Source: a virus. Taken from it: DNA of 43,301 nucleotides. The DNA lies in the IMG/VR virus record IMGVR_UViG_3300049830_000049, positions 1 through 43,301 of that record; one strand, 5' to 3'. Below, one piece after another: positions 7,278-13,283 of this stretch. The position numbers were made by a program, and so were the translations under genes. The notes under the pieces were generated by a model, which ran no database searches, was not told the origin of the DNA, and saw nothing but the letters and a program-made list of their open reading frames with translations. Numbering within the stretch: position 1 is the stretch's first letter; every line of letters begins with the position of its first letter.

Positions 7278-7553
7278 ATGTCTTTCCACTTCTCAGATTT
7301 CATGACTCTTCTCAATGCAGTTTCTGCTGCAGTTCACACTGTTGAACAAATCATGCCAGCTTCTGCCGGTGCAGCTAAACTGGATGCAGCTATTCAACTG
7401 GTTCAAGCAACTGCACCGGCATTGAAACAAACTGCTGATGAACTTAAGCCAGTTGTGAATGTAGTTGTGGCAGCAGCTAAATCTGTTGGCGGAACTCTTA
7501 ACTCTACGCCTGTCAATCCAATTGATGCGGCATTGAGTGGCGTGAAGGTGTAA
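7278..7553 (+). CDS. Small Ala/Val-rich protein between structured RNAs
   Basis: A 91-aa protein with ribosome site TAGGAACATTCAA. More than a third of the residues are Ala or Val. It looks like two amphipathic helices, with a Val/Ala-rich stretch (P-V-V-N-V-V-V-A-A-A) near residue 58 that is short for a membrane span. No known domain. Its position is odd: a terminator-like hairpin precedes it and a 16-bp stem-loop follows it, so it sits alone in a short unit. Alternatives are a small membrane-active protein or a structural filler. Confidence 0.7.
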   Translation: MSFHFSDFMTLLNAVSAAVHTVEQIMPASAGAAKLDAAIQLVQATAPALKQTADELKPVVNVVVAAAKSVGGTLNSTPVNPIDAALSGVKV

Positions 7554-7584
7554 AAACTTCTGTAGGCCTGGAACTTTCTGGGTC

Positions 7585-7685
7585 TATTTAGCTGCACACT
7601 GGCTGGTAACTTTCACAGGTGTTTCGGTTTTGGTCGACTAAAAGCAGTGAAATGTCAAAGCAGAAATCTAGTGTGTAGCTAAATA
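7585..7685 (+). ncRNA. Candidate structured RNA with 16-bp closing stem
   Basis: Bases 7585-7600 pair with 7670-7685 over 16 bp with a single G-U. Inside, TTTCAC (7611-7616) pairs with GTGAAA (7647-7652), and TTTTGG-TCGA-CTAAAA (7628-7643) forms an end hairpin. No T-run follows, so it is not a simple terminator. It ends 26 bases before the weak GTG start of the next gene and may control it, or may be a stand-alone small RNA. Confidence 0.5.
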
Positions 7686-7711
7686 AATCCGATAACTAAA
7701 TCAGCGCAGCC

Positions 7712-7969
7712 GTGGGCATCGAAGCCAATCCTAGTGCAAGACAATACAATTCGATTTGGACTAGACTGAAACAAGATCATACTGTTTCTGTGGCAGCTCC
7801 GCGTGCACTGCATAATAGAATCTGGCGTGCTGTCCAGAAAGAGAAGTGGTTGGATCTAGGCTATAAGCTGGAACTAGAACCACGTACAGCAGTAATGACT
7901 CATGCTAGTAAGAACTCTGTGTTAACTTTCTGGCTTGAGTTTAAACCATTAAGTGTAGAAGATTTCTAG
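7712..7969 (+). CDS. Hypothetical small phage protein, GTG start
   Basis: An 85-aa protein. An in-frame stop at 7697-7699 leaves GTG 7712 as the only sensible start, and no ribosome site can be seen before it. Translation may depend on the folded RNA just upstream. The central part resembles small phage proteins of unknown role: A-A-P-R-A-L-H-N-R-I followed by a K-E-K-W helix. The C-terminus ends in V-E-D-F. The next gene follows 17 bases later. Confidence 0.65.
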   Translation: MGIEANPSARQYNSIWTRLKQDHTVSVAAPRALHNRIWRAVQKEKWLDLGYKLELEPRTAVMTHASKNSVLTFWLEFKPLSVEDF

Positions 7970-7986
7970 ACGAAAGGTAATTAATC

Positions 7987-8319
7987 ATGTCTCGACAACC
8001 AAATGTATATCGTGTACTTACAGGCTCGAAAGTTGCACGAACTGACAAAGCAATCCTATTTGCGGTCCATGAGATCTCTGGAACTAAGCTAGACAAGCCG
8101 CTAAAAGCAACTTGGTTTCCGTTGTCTCAAGTTAACAAAACATTTACCGATCCAACTGAGCCGAACAAAGATTGGATCTCAGTCACCGAATGGATCTGTA
8201 AGCAGAAAGATATTGATCTCAAAGCTTATCCTCTGACAGTAGAAGAAGATCAAGCAATTGAAGAGCCCGACGAAGAAGATTTCGATATCGATGAACTCGA
8301 CGGCCATCCGCCTTTCTAA
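7987..8319 (+). CDS. Hypothetical protein with SSB-like acidic tail
   Basis: A 110-aa protein with ribosome site AAAGGTAATTAATC. The first 75 residues look like a compact domain rich in Lys, Thr and Trp. The last 28 are extremely acidic and end E-D-F-D-I-D-E-L-D-G-H-P-P-F. Bacterial SSB proteins end in a similar acidic tip closing with Pro-Phe, which binds polymerase, helicase and nuclease partners. I infer that this protein may bind DNA or mimic the SSB tip. The body does not show an obvious OB-fold pattern, so it could also be something else with an acidic tail. Confidence 0.72.
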   Translation: MSRQPNVYRVLTGSKVARTDKAILFAVHEISGTKLDKPLKATWFPLSQVNKTFTDPTEPNKDWISVTEWICKQKDIDLKAYPLTVEEDQAIEEPDEEDFDIDELDGHPPF

Positions 8320-8337
8320 TCCTCAAGGAAACTAATC

Positions 8338-8583
8338 ATGACCAGCACTTACAAAGACTCTCAAGTAATTATTCCTACTGCAGACTTTGGAGAGGTTGAT
8401 ATTAAACTTCAAGAGACCATTAAGCTGGCAGCTGATCTTAACATTCCTTACCCGATGCTGATTGGTTTGCTTCAAACTCATTTGCATGCAATCACTCAAC
8501 AATTTATTTTGATGCAATCTCAACAGATTATGCAAGCCCAGGCACTGTATAATGTAGGAGCTGCAAATGGACAACCAATCTAA
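8338..8583 (+). CDS. Hypothetical small helical protein
   Basis: An 81-aa protein with ribosome site AAGGAAACTAATC, starting 18 bases after the previous stop. Residues 20-75 are helical and Gln-rich (Q-Q-F-I-L-M-Q-S-Q-Q-I-M-Q), suggesting a coiled coil or oligomer. The 3' end overlaps the next gene by 17 bases. Function unknown. Confidence 0.72.
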   Translation: MTSTYKDSQVIIPTADFGEVDIKLQETIKLAADLNIPYPMLIGLLQTHLHAITQQFILMQSQQIMQAQALYNVGAANGQPI

Positions 8584-8866
8584 TCCGAATGTAGGTTTTG
8601 AGCTGAAGGAAAAAGTAGCTGAGTTATCTACTCTACTTCTCTCCAAGCATCCTACAATGCCAACTCTGTTGCAACAGATCCACAAAACTCTGCGGCAGTA
8701 TCCAGAACAAGTTACGATTCTGGCACCTGAAGAGTTAGCTATTGTAGTAAACGGATTGAAGCAACAGACTAATACAATGTTTGCAGCAGCACTAACTAAG
8801 CCATCAGCATCTAAGACTAAGAGTCTGTCGAATAAAATCGCCACTCTTGGCGCCGACGCTTTCTAG
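8567..8866 (+). CDS. Hypothetical small helical protein
   Basis: A 99-aa protein. ATG 8567 lies within the end of the previous gene, with GTAGGAG as ribosome site, so the two are coupled. It is mostly helical, with two Leu-rich segments (A-E-L-S-T-L-L-L and L-L-Q-Q-I-H-K-T-L-R) and a basic, Ser/Lys-rich C-terminal region. It may partner with the preceding helical protein. No known domain. Confidence 0.72.
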   Translation: MDNQSNPNVGFELKEKVAELSTLLLSKHPTMPTLLQQIHKTLRQYPEQVTILAPEELAIVVNGLKQQTNTMFAAALTKPSASKTKSLSNKIATLGADAF

Positions 8867-8876
8867 GAGTTTGCAG

Positions 8877-9026
8877 ATGCAAAACTATATCCAATCTCGC
8901 TACCAAATCCCTGATCGTTTCAAGCGCACGCCGATTGCAAACACAACTGCATTTGTTTGTGCCTACTGGTCTCAACTCAATGCAATCTTCTTTGCACAAC
9001 AGACTCCTAATAGCCTCAATAGCTAG
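8877..9026 (+). CDS. Short hypothetical protein
   Basis: A 49-aa reading frame with ribosome site TAGGAG placed 7 bases before ATG 8877. It has basic and aromatic residues early (R-Y-Q-I-P-D-R-F-K-R) and a Trp-containing helix. A different frame stays open from 8935 to 9474 and runs on through the end of this gene, so the true gene may be longer if there is a frameshift. The gap 9027-9137 otherwise holds no clear gene. Confidence 0.5.
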   Translation: MQNYIQSRYQIPDRFKRTPIANTTAFVCAYWSQLNAIFFAQQTPNSLNS

Positions 9027-9137
9027 CGGACTTCTAGCAAAAGATTTCAGACTCTTATCTAACTGGCTCCAATGTGAGCCTTTTAGTATTTGTACAGAAC
9101 AAACACTGTATCAACCACTCATTCAGGAAATACAATC

Positions 9138-10187
9138 ATGCTTTCCCTCGAAGAGTTGCTCGACAATCCTGTATCTTCTGTGGGATTACGCAGTTCAGAT
9201 TCAGGAAACGATGACGATGACGGAACAGCAGGAGCTGACATTGTTGCTTGGCACGAATCTGGATATGAAGGAACAATTGATTACAGGATTCGCCAACTTA
9301 GCTACAGCTCACTTCTCACGCTGCATTCGTGCCCAAGAAAATTTCAACTTAACCGACTACGATCTACTCACAGAACAGAAGAAGATCTCAAGTCAACAAT
9401 CACATTCGCCTTCGGCCACGTTGTTGGAGCAGCTATCCAATCTATCCTCGCTGGAACATCTGAAGACCAAGTAATCTTTGAGATCTTTCTAGGATGGCAC
9501 ACCGATCTATTTGCAGAAGACGAGAAGAATAAGAAATCGGTTTGGTATGCCATTCTCGCGGCCCAAAGATTCCTCAGTATTCGAGCTTCAGGATTCCTAA
9601 ATGAGTACGAACTTGTATATGTGGACGATCGTCCTGCTTGTGAGCTTAGCTTCAGTATCAACTTTCCTGACGGCTTTCGTCTTCGTGGTTTCGTGGATGC
9701 TGTTCTGCGACACAAAATCACAGGTGAGATTGTTGTGCTTGAAGTTAAGACTACAGGTTCTGTTACTCTTAATCCTGCCACATATAAAAACTCTGCTCAA
9801 GCTGTCGGTTATTCTGTGGTGCTTGACAATCTCTTTCCTGATCTATCTTCATACACTGTAATCTATCTAGTCTATCAAACTAAGTCTCAAGAGTACACAC
9901 CAATCCCATTTGTTAAATCATTTCTTCAGCGCGCACTTTGGATTCGTGAGCTGTTGTTAGACATTGAGATGATTAAGCTATACGAAGAAGCTGAAGTCTA
10001 TCCGATGCACGGTGAATCCTGTCATACATTTGCAAGAGAGTGTGAATACTTTCAGACATGCACATTGAGTACGGAATATCTGACTAAGAAGTGCACGCCT
10101 GAAGAAGAAGATAAGACAGTGTACCAAGTGCAGATTGGATTGGAAGATCTATTGGATTCACAACTGAGAAAGGTAGAGGTGACTTGA
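9138..10187 (+). CDS. Cas4/RecB-like PD-(D/E)XK nuclease with Fe-S cluster motif
   Basis: A 349-aa nuclease that probably trims DNA ends for recombination or replication. ATG 9138 is chosen because of AGGAAATAC upstream. The core shows L-H-S-C-P-R-K-F (C65), a motif I His (H94), Asp in G-F-V-D-A-V-L (D187), L-E-V-K (E202, K204) and the Q-A-V-G-Y motif (Q221). Three cysteines at 295, 302 and 308 join C65 to form the four-cysteine set of Cas4/AddB-type Fe-S nucleases. Residues 15-45 are acidic and probably disordered. It lies upstream of the Sak4-like ATPase, a pairing seen in phage recombination cassettes. A 179-aa open frame overlaps its start in another frame. Confidence 0.88.
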   Translation: MLSLEELLDNPVSSVGLRSSDSGNDDDDGTAGADIVAWHESGYEGTIDYRIRQLSYSSLLTLHSCPRKFQLNRLRSTHRTEEDLKSTITFAFGHVVGAAIQSILAGTSEDQVIFEIFLGWHTDLFAEDEKNKKSVWYAILAAQRFLSIRASGFLNEYELVYVDDRPACELSFSINFPDGFRLRGFVDAVLRHKITGEIVVLEVKTTGSVTLNPATYKNSAQAVGYSVVLDNLFPDLSSYTVIYLVYQTKSQEYTPIPFVKSFLQRALWIRELLLDIEMIKLYEEAEVYPMHGESCHTFARECEYFQTCTLSTEYLTKKCTPEEEDKTVYQVQIGLEDLLDSQLRKVEVT

Positions 10188-10188
10188 T

Positions 10189-10398
10189 ATGAAATATCCT
10201 ATGCGCGAAAAATATGTAGATGAACTCACTGGAGGACCTTGGTTTAGTTTTGGAGAAACGTCCAGTGGACTTGTAGATATTGCCAATGCAAATCAAGATT
10301 GCATTCTTCCGGATATGCCTAAAGAGTTGGCTGAAAAAGTTATAGAATTGCACGGCAAGTTTATGGAAGATTTGTATAAACTAATTGCATTGAGGTAG
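10189..10398 (+). CDS. Hypothetical small protein
   Basis: A 69-aa protein one base after the nuclease stop, with ribosome site GAGGTGACTTGAT inside the end of the nuclease gene. It contains a G-G-P-W-F-S-F-G turn and a C-terminal helix rich in Glu and Lys. No function can be assigned; it is probably translated together with the nuclease. Confidence 0.68.
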   Translation: MKYPMREKYVDELTGGPWFSFGETSSGLVDIANANQDCILPDMPKELAEKVIELHGKFMEDLYKLIALR

Positions 10399-10405
10399 AA
10401 ACGGT

Positions 10406-10705
10406 ATGAAACTCAAACACATTGAGACAGGCGAAGTAATTACTTGTACTCGCCGACTATACTACAAATATTACAGAGACTGTAAACATCTTTGGTTAGA
10501 CGTAACGCCAGAGCCAACTGAAGCTCAGAAAAAAGTTCAAGAAGCTTTTGTAAAACTAGGCACACTTTACAGAACTAGAGCTAACATTCAATCGGTTATT
10601 GAAATGTGCGGATCGCATCATGGACTATTCTTTGATGCAATTAAAGGAATCAATTACTACATCAAGGAAATTCGAGATGAAATTAAGCCAAAAGACACTA
10701 ACTAA
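10406..10705 (+). CDS. Hypothetical basic protein
   Basis: A 99-aa protein rich in Lys, Tyr and Arg (Y-Y-K-Y-Y-R-D). The first 35 residues look like a small beta unit beginning M-K-L-K-H-I-E-T-G-E-V-I, and the rest is helical. The 3' end overlaps the start of the RecA-fold ATPase gene by 29 bases, indicating coupling with it. Nucleic acid binding is possible given the charge, but unproven. Confidence 0.68.
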   Translation: MKLKHIETGEVITCTRRLYYKYYRDCKHLWLDVTPEPTEAQKKVQEAFVKLGTLYRTRANIQSVIEMCGSHHGLFFDAIKGINYYIKEIRDEIKPKDTN

Positions 10706-11555
10706 TACAACTCGTATTGCAATTGTAGGTCTATCTGGTACAGGTAAATCAACTCTTGCGGCCGAGCTATCTAAAAAGTTTCACCTTCATTGGTTCACAC
10801 TCGATAACGATTCTGACATTCTTCTCAAGCTTCCTCCAGAGCAGCAACAGAATGTAGAACTTTACGACATTCCAGACTCTGCATCTTTCCCAGCGGCTGC
10901 AGATACTCTGATGAAGCTATTCAAAGCTAAGTCAGGTAAGATTTGTCACAAGCATGGAGTATTCAATTGTCCTAACTGCACAAAGAATGCTCCGGAAGAT
11001 TTCTCTCCAATTGACTTCACAGCTCTAGACCCCAAAGAAGACATTGTTGTAATCGACACTGGTTCTCAACTGTCTCATTCTATTCTAGCTAAAGCTACAC
11101 AAGGTCAGCCTGTAGATTACAAACCAGAACGAGATGACTGGGGCGCATTGCGTAAGTGGACTGAGTTCTTCTACTCAGAATTCCAGGCAGCTAGATTCAA
11201 TCTCGTAGTTATCTTTCATGCAATTGAAGCTGAGATGGAAGACGGCAAATCAAAGATTGTTCCAGCATTCGGCTCCAAAGATATGTCCTCCAAGATCTCT
11301 GGTGCCTTCTCTCATGTAGTCTACACAGATATCATTAACAAACGTCATCGCGCATTCACTCGCTCAACAGAGTTTGGTAATGTGCTAACCAAATCTCGTA
11401 CAGACTTTGATATCTCAGCCTTGGAAACTCCTAGTCTTATCCCAATTTTTACAGGAGAAATGCCTATCGTAGATGTTAAACAAGTTAATACTCCTGGAGA
11501 GAAAGCTCTTACAGGTCTGGCTGCAATCAAAGCGAATCTAAACAAAGCTAAGTAG
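10677..11555 (+). CDS. Sak4-like RecA-fold ATPase (recombination/annealing)
   Basis: A 292-aa ATPase likely to promote single-strand annealing or strand exchange. ATG 10677 is chosen because AAGGAAA lies 7 bases upstream; an earlier start at 10599 would add 26 residues out of the coupled context. Walker A GLSGTGKS spans 18-25 and Walker B V-V-I-D (D127) precedes T-G-S-Q. Between them, C90, H92, C98 and C101 look like a zinc knuckle inserted in the ATPase core. The family is known as AAA_24 or Sak4 and usually sits next to a phage SSB, here the 12222 gene. A plain phage ATPase of another role is the alternative. Confidence 0.82.
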   Translation: MKLSQKTLTNTTRIAIVGLSGTGKSTLAAELSKKFHLHWFTLDNDSDILLKLPPEQQQNVELYDIPDSASFPAAADTLMKLFKAKSGKICHKHGVFNCPNCTKNAPEDFSPIDFTALDPKEDIVVIDTGSQLSHSILAKATQGQPVDYKPERDDWGALRKWTEFFYSEFQAARFNLVVIFHAIEAEMEDGKSKIVPAFGSKDMSSKISGAFSHVVYTDIINKRHRAFTRSTEFGNVLTKSRTDFDISALETPSLIPIFTGEMPIVDVKQVNTPGEKALTGLAAIKANLNKAK

Positions 11556-11565
11556 GTACACAACC

Positions 11566-12195
11566 ATGTTCAAACCAGACTTCCCTAAACTCATCGGCAT
11601 TCATGGACACGCAGGTACAGGTAAAGATACTATTGCAAAGTTTCTACACTCAACTCGTGATAACACTTGGGCACTAGCATTTGCAGATCCTCTGAAGGAA
11701 GCCTGTGCTACAATGTTCGGATTGCCTATTAATCGTTTCTATCAGGCAGATGTTAAAGAACTACCAGATTCTTTGTGGGATGTTTCTCCTCGTGAGATTT
11801 TGCAATATGTAGGTACAGAGATCATTCGTCATTTTGATTTAGATTTCTGGGTCAATCGTATGCATCTTGAACTTACTAATCAAACTGCAGATGCACGAAA
11901 CTATAACTCAGATGATATAGTTGTAATTACTGATGTTAGATTCCAGAACGAATATGATTATGTAGTACAAAACTCTGGTATTGTGATCCACTTGACACGG
12001 CCAGGATATGATGGTAAAGTCGGTATTCCCGGTCACCAATCGGAAGCCGGAATTCAATTCACTAAACCGGAGGTAACATGGTCTATTAGTAACGACTCTA
12101 CACTTGACAATCTGTACGGCAAAGTAGATGAATGTGTAAACCATTTCGGTATCTACAAGTCTACACCAAACGTTTTTGATCCCGCTAATTTCTAA
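11566..12195 (+). CDS. Deoxynucleoside monophosphate kinase
   Basis: A 209-aa kinase that phosphorylates dNMPs to dNDPs for phage DNA synthesis. The P-loop is GHAGTGKD (14-21), preceded by L-I-G-I-H. A-F-A-D-P-L-K and the helix P-R-E-I-L-Q-Y-V-G-T-E typify T4 gp1-like dNMP kinases. V-I-T-D-V-R-F (near 121-127) matches the substrate or Mg site region, and G-H-Q-S-E follows the lid. The length fits the family. It lies between the recombination ATPase and the SSB candidate, consistent with a nucleotide-supply role. Confidence 0.88.
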   Translation: MFKPDFPKLIGIHGHAGTGKDTIAKFLHSTRDNTWALAFADPLKEACATMFGLPINRFYQADVKELPDSLWDVSPREILQYVGTEIIRHFDLDFWVNRMHLELTNQTADARNYNSDDIVVITDVRFQNEYDYVVQNSGIVIHLTRPGYDGKVGIPGHQSEAGIQFTKPEVTWSISNDSTLDNLYGKVDECVNHFGIYKSTPNVFDPANF

Positions 12196-12221
12196 ACCCA
12201 ACACACTGAAAGATCTATATC

Positions 12222-12671
12222 ATGTCTAATTCTGATTTCGACGTCAACGCAATTCTCGATGGCACTCTGGACGATCTGGCTGACATGCCGGAATTCAAGC
12301 CTTTCCCTGCAGGTACTCACAAGGTTGTTATCAATTGGGTTGATAAGACTGCAAAGGATAAGCGAGTCAATAATCATCCGGGCTTTGAACTGAAAATGAA
12401 GCTGGTAGAAACTGTAGAAGTTACCAATGCAGGTGAAGCAGTTCTGGCGCCCGGTGCAGAAACTTCTGTGCTGTATCTGCTGGATAACGAGATCGGTCAA
12501 GGTAGCTTTAAGAAGATTCTGGCCTCGCTGGCTGAACATTACGGCGCCAAATCTAATCGTGAACTGGTTGCTGAATCCAATGGCGCCGAAGTTTTGGTGA
12601 TTACTAAGCAGCGCGCCAACAAGGAAAAGACGCAAGTCTATACTGATGTTGTTGAACTGCAAGTTATTTAA
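12222..12671 (+). CDS. Probable phage ssDNA-binding protein
   Basis: A 149-aa protein. After an acidic start (D-F-D-V-N-A-I-L-D) come alternating beta-like segments, including P-A-G-T-H-K-V-V-I, F-E-L-K-M-K-L and a C-terminal V-E-L-Q-V-I, resembling DUF669-type phage proteins and an OB-like fold. Codon use is biased toward CTG, GAA and AAG, implying high expression as expected for an SSB. Position after the Sak4-like ATPase and kinase supports this reading. No acidic C-terminal tip is present, unlike bacterial SSB. Family assignment is by pattern and context, not certain. Confidence 0.65.
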   Translation: MSNSDFDVNAILDGTLDDLADMPEFKPFPAGTHKVVINWVDKTAKDKRVNNHPGFELKMKLVETVEVTNAGEAVLAPGAETSVLYLLDNEIGQGSFKKILASLAEHYGAKSNRELVAESNGAEVLVITKQRANKEKTQVYTDVVELQVI

Positions 12672-12687
12672 CCAACAGGAGAATACT

Positions 12688-12912
12688 ATGTGCAAGAATT
12701 GTGAACAAACCACTAACGCAGGTGCTGCCGTAGGTATTGTTGCAAGAGTTAATCCTAATACCGAGGCAGAAACTATTGGCGATCTTCTTAATGAGCGCAT
12801 TAAGAATGCTCGCAAACATCTTGAAGAACTTTGCATTAAGCGCGCAAAGGCTGAAGCTAGCGGTCTCGATAAGTTTCCGGCAGAAGTTGTTCACGACATG
12901 TTCTGGAACTGA
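12688..12912 (+). CDS. Hypothetical small protein with N-terminal Cys pair
   Basis: A 74-aa protein. ATG 12688 follows CAGGAGAATACT. The first residues, M-C-K-N-C-E, give a C-x2-C pair; the remainder is one long charged helix (R-I-K-N-A-R-K-H-L-E-E-L), a possible coiled coil. It ends 8 bases before the hairpin that precedes the tRNA. Role unknown. Confidence 0.7.
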   Translation: MCKNCEQTTNAGAAVGIVARVNPNTEAETIGDLLNERIKNARKHLEELCIKRAKAEASGLDKFPAEVVHDMFWN

Positions 12913-12920
12913 TCTAGAGT

Positions 12921-12971
12921 CCTAACTTCTGTACCTCAGAGTTCACAAGACTTTGGGGTATTTTAGTTAGG
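12921..12971 (+). ncRNA. Long hairpin just upstream of the tRNA
   Basis: CCTAACT (12921-12927) pairs with AGTTAGG (12965-12971). After a 4x4 internal loop, 12932-12942 pairs with 12950-12960 over 11 bp with two G-U pairs, leaving a 7-base loop. The tRNA starts 11 bases later. It may be a processing signal, a weak terminator or a separate small RNA; no long T-run follows. Confidence 0.5.
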
Positions 12972-12982
12972 TCTTTAATCCA

Positions 12983-13067
12983 GCTCCGGTGGTGAAATAG
13001 GTAGACACAGCAGACTTAAAATCTGCCAACGAAAGTTGTACCGGTTCGAGTCCGGTTCGGAGCACCA
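12983..13067 (+). tRNA. tRNA-Leu (anticodon UAA)
   Basis: An 85-base class II tRNA with encoded CCA (13065-13067). The acceptor GCTCCGG pairs with TCGGAGC (one G-U). The anticodon stem GCAGA/TCTGC holds the loop CTTAAAA, giving UAA. The variable arm is a CAAC-GAA(A)-GTTG hairpin, and the T arm ACCGG-TTCGAGT-CCGGT is complete. It reads UUA, a codon frequent in this phage, and may compensate for a host that uses it rarely. Confidence 0.95.
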
Positions 13068-13085
13068 AACATTTAGAGGTTAACT

Positions 13086-13283
13086 ATGTCTAAAAACTAT
13101 GGATGTGAACTGGTCGATGGCGTATGGTGGGAACTGACAGATACATTCTATGGTCCCATTGTATTTGACAGACTCTTACCCCAAGACTGGCCATTATATT
13201 TCCATAACGAATTCATTTTGGAAGTAGCCACAAATCCAAATCTAGATTGTGTAGGCATTTACACAAATGGATGGGAACTCTAA
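13086..13283 (+). CDS. Hypothetical small protein upstream of DNA polymerase
   Basis: A 65-aa protein starting 18 bases after the tRNA, behind AGAGGTTAACT. It is Trp- and Tyr-rich (V-W-W-E-L-T-D, D-W-P-L-Y-F) and probably folds as a small beta unit. Its stop touches the polymerase ATG, so the two are coupled. No function can be assigned. Confidence 0.7.
   Translation: MSKNYGCELVDGVWWELTDTFYGPIVFDRLLPQDWPLYFHNEFILEVATNPNLDCVGIYTNGWEL

Noticed and set aside
8332-8844. 170-aa open frame on the - strand
   Set aside because: Antisense to two coupled + strand genes with good ribosome sites.
11985-12110. TTGACA boxes near 11985 and 12104
   Set aside because: Both are inside the dNMP kinase gene, without good -10 boxes at 16-18 bases.
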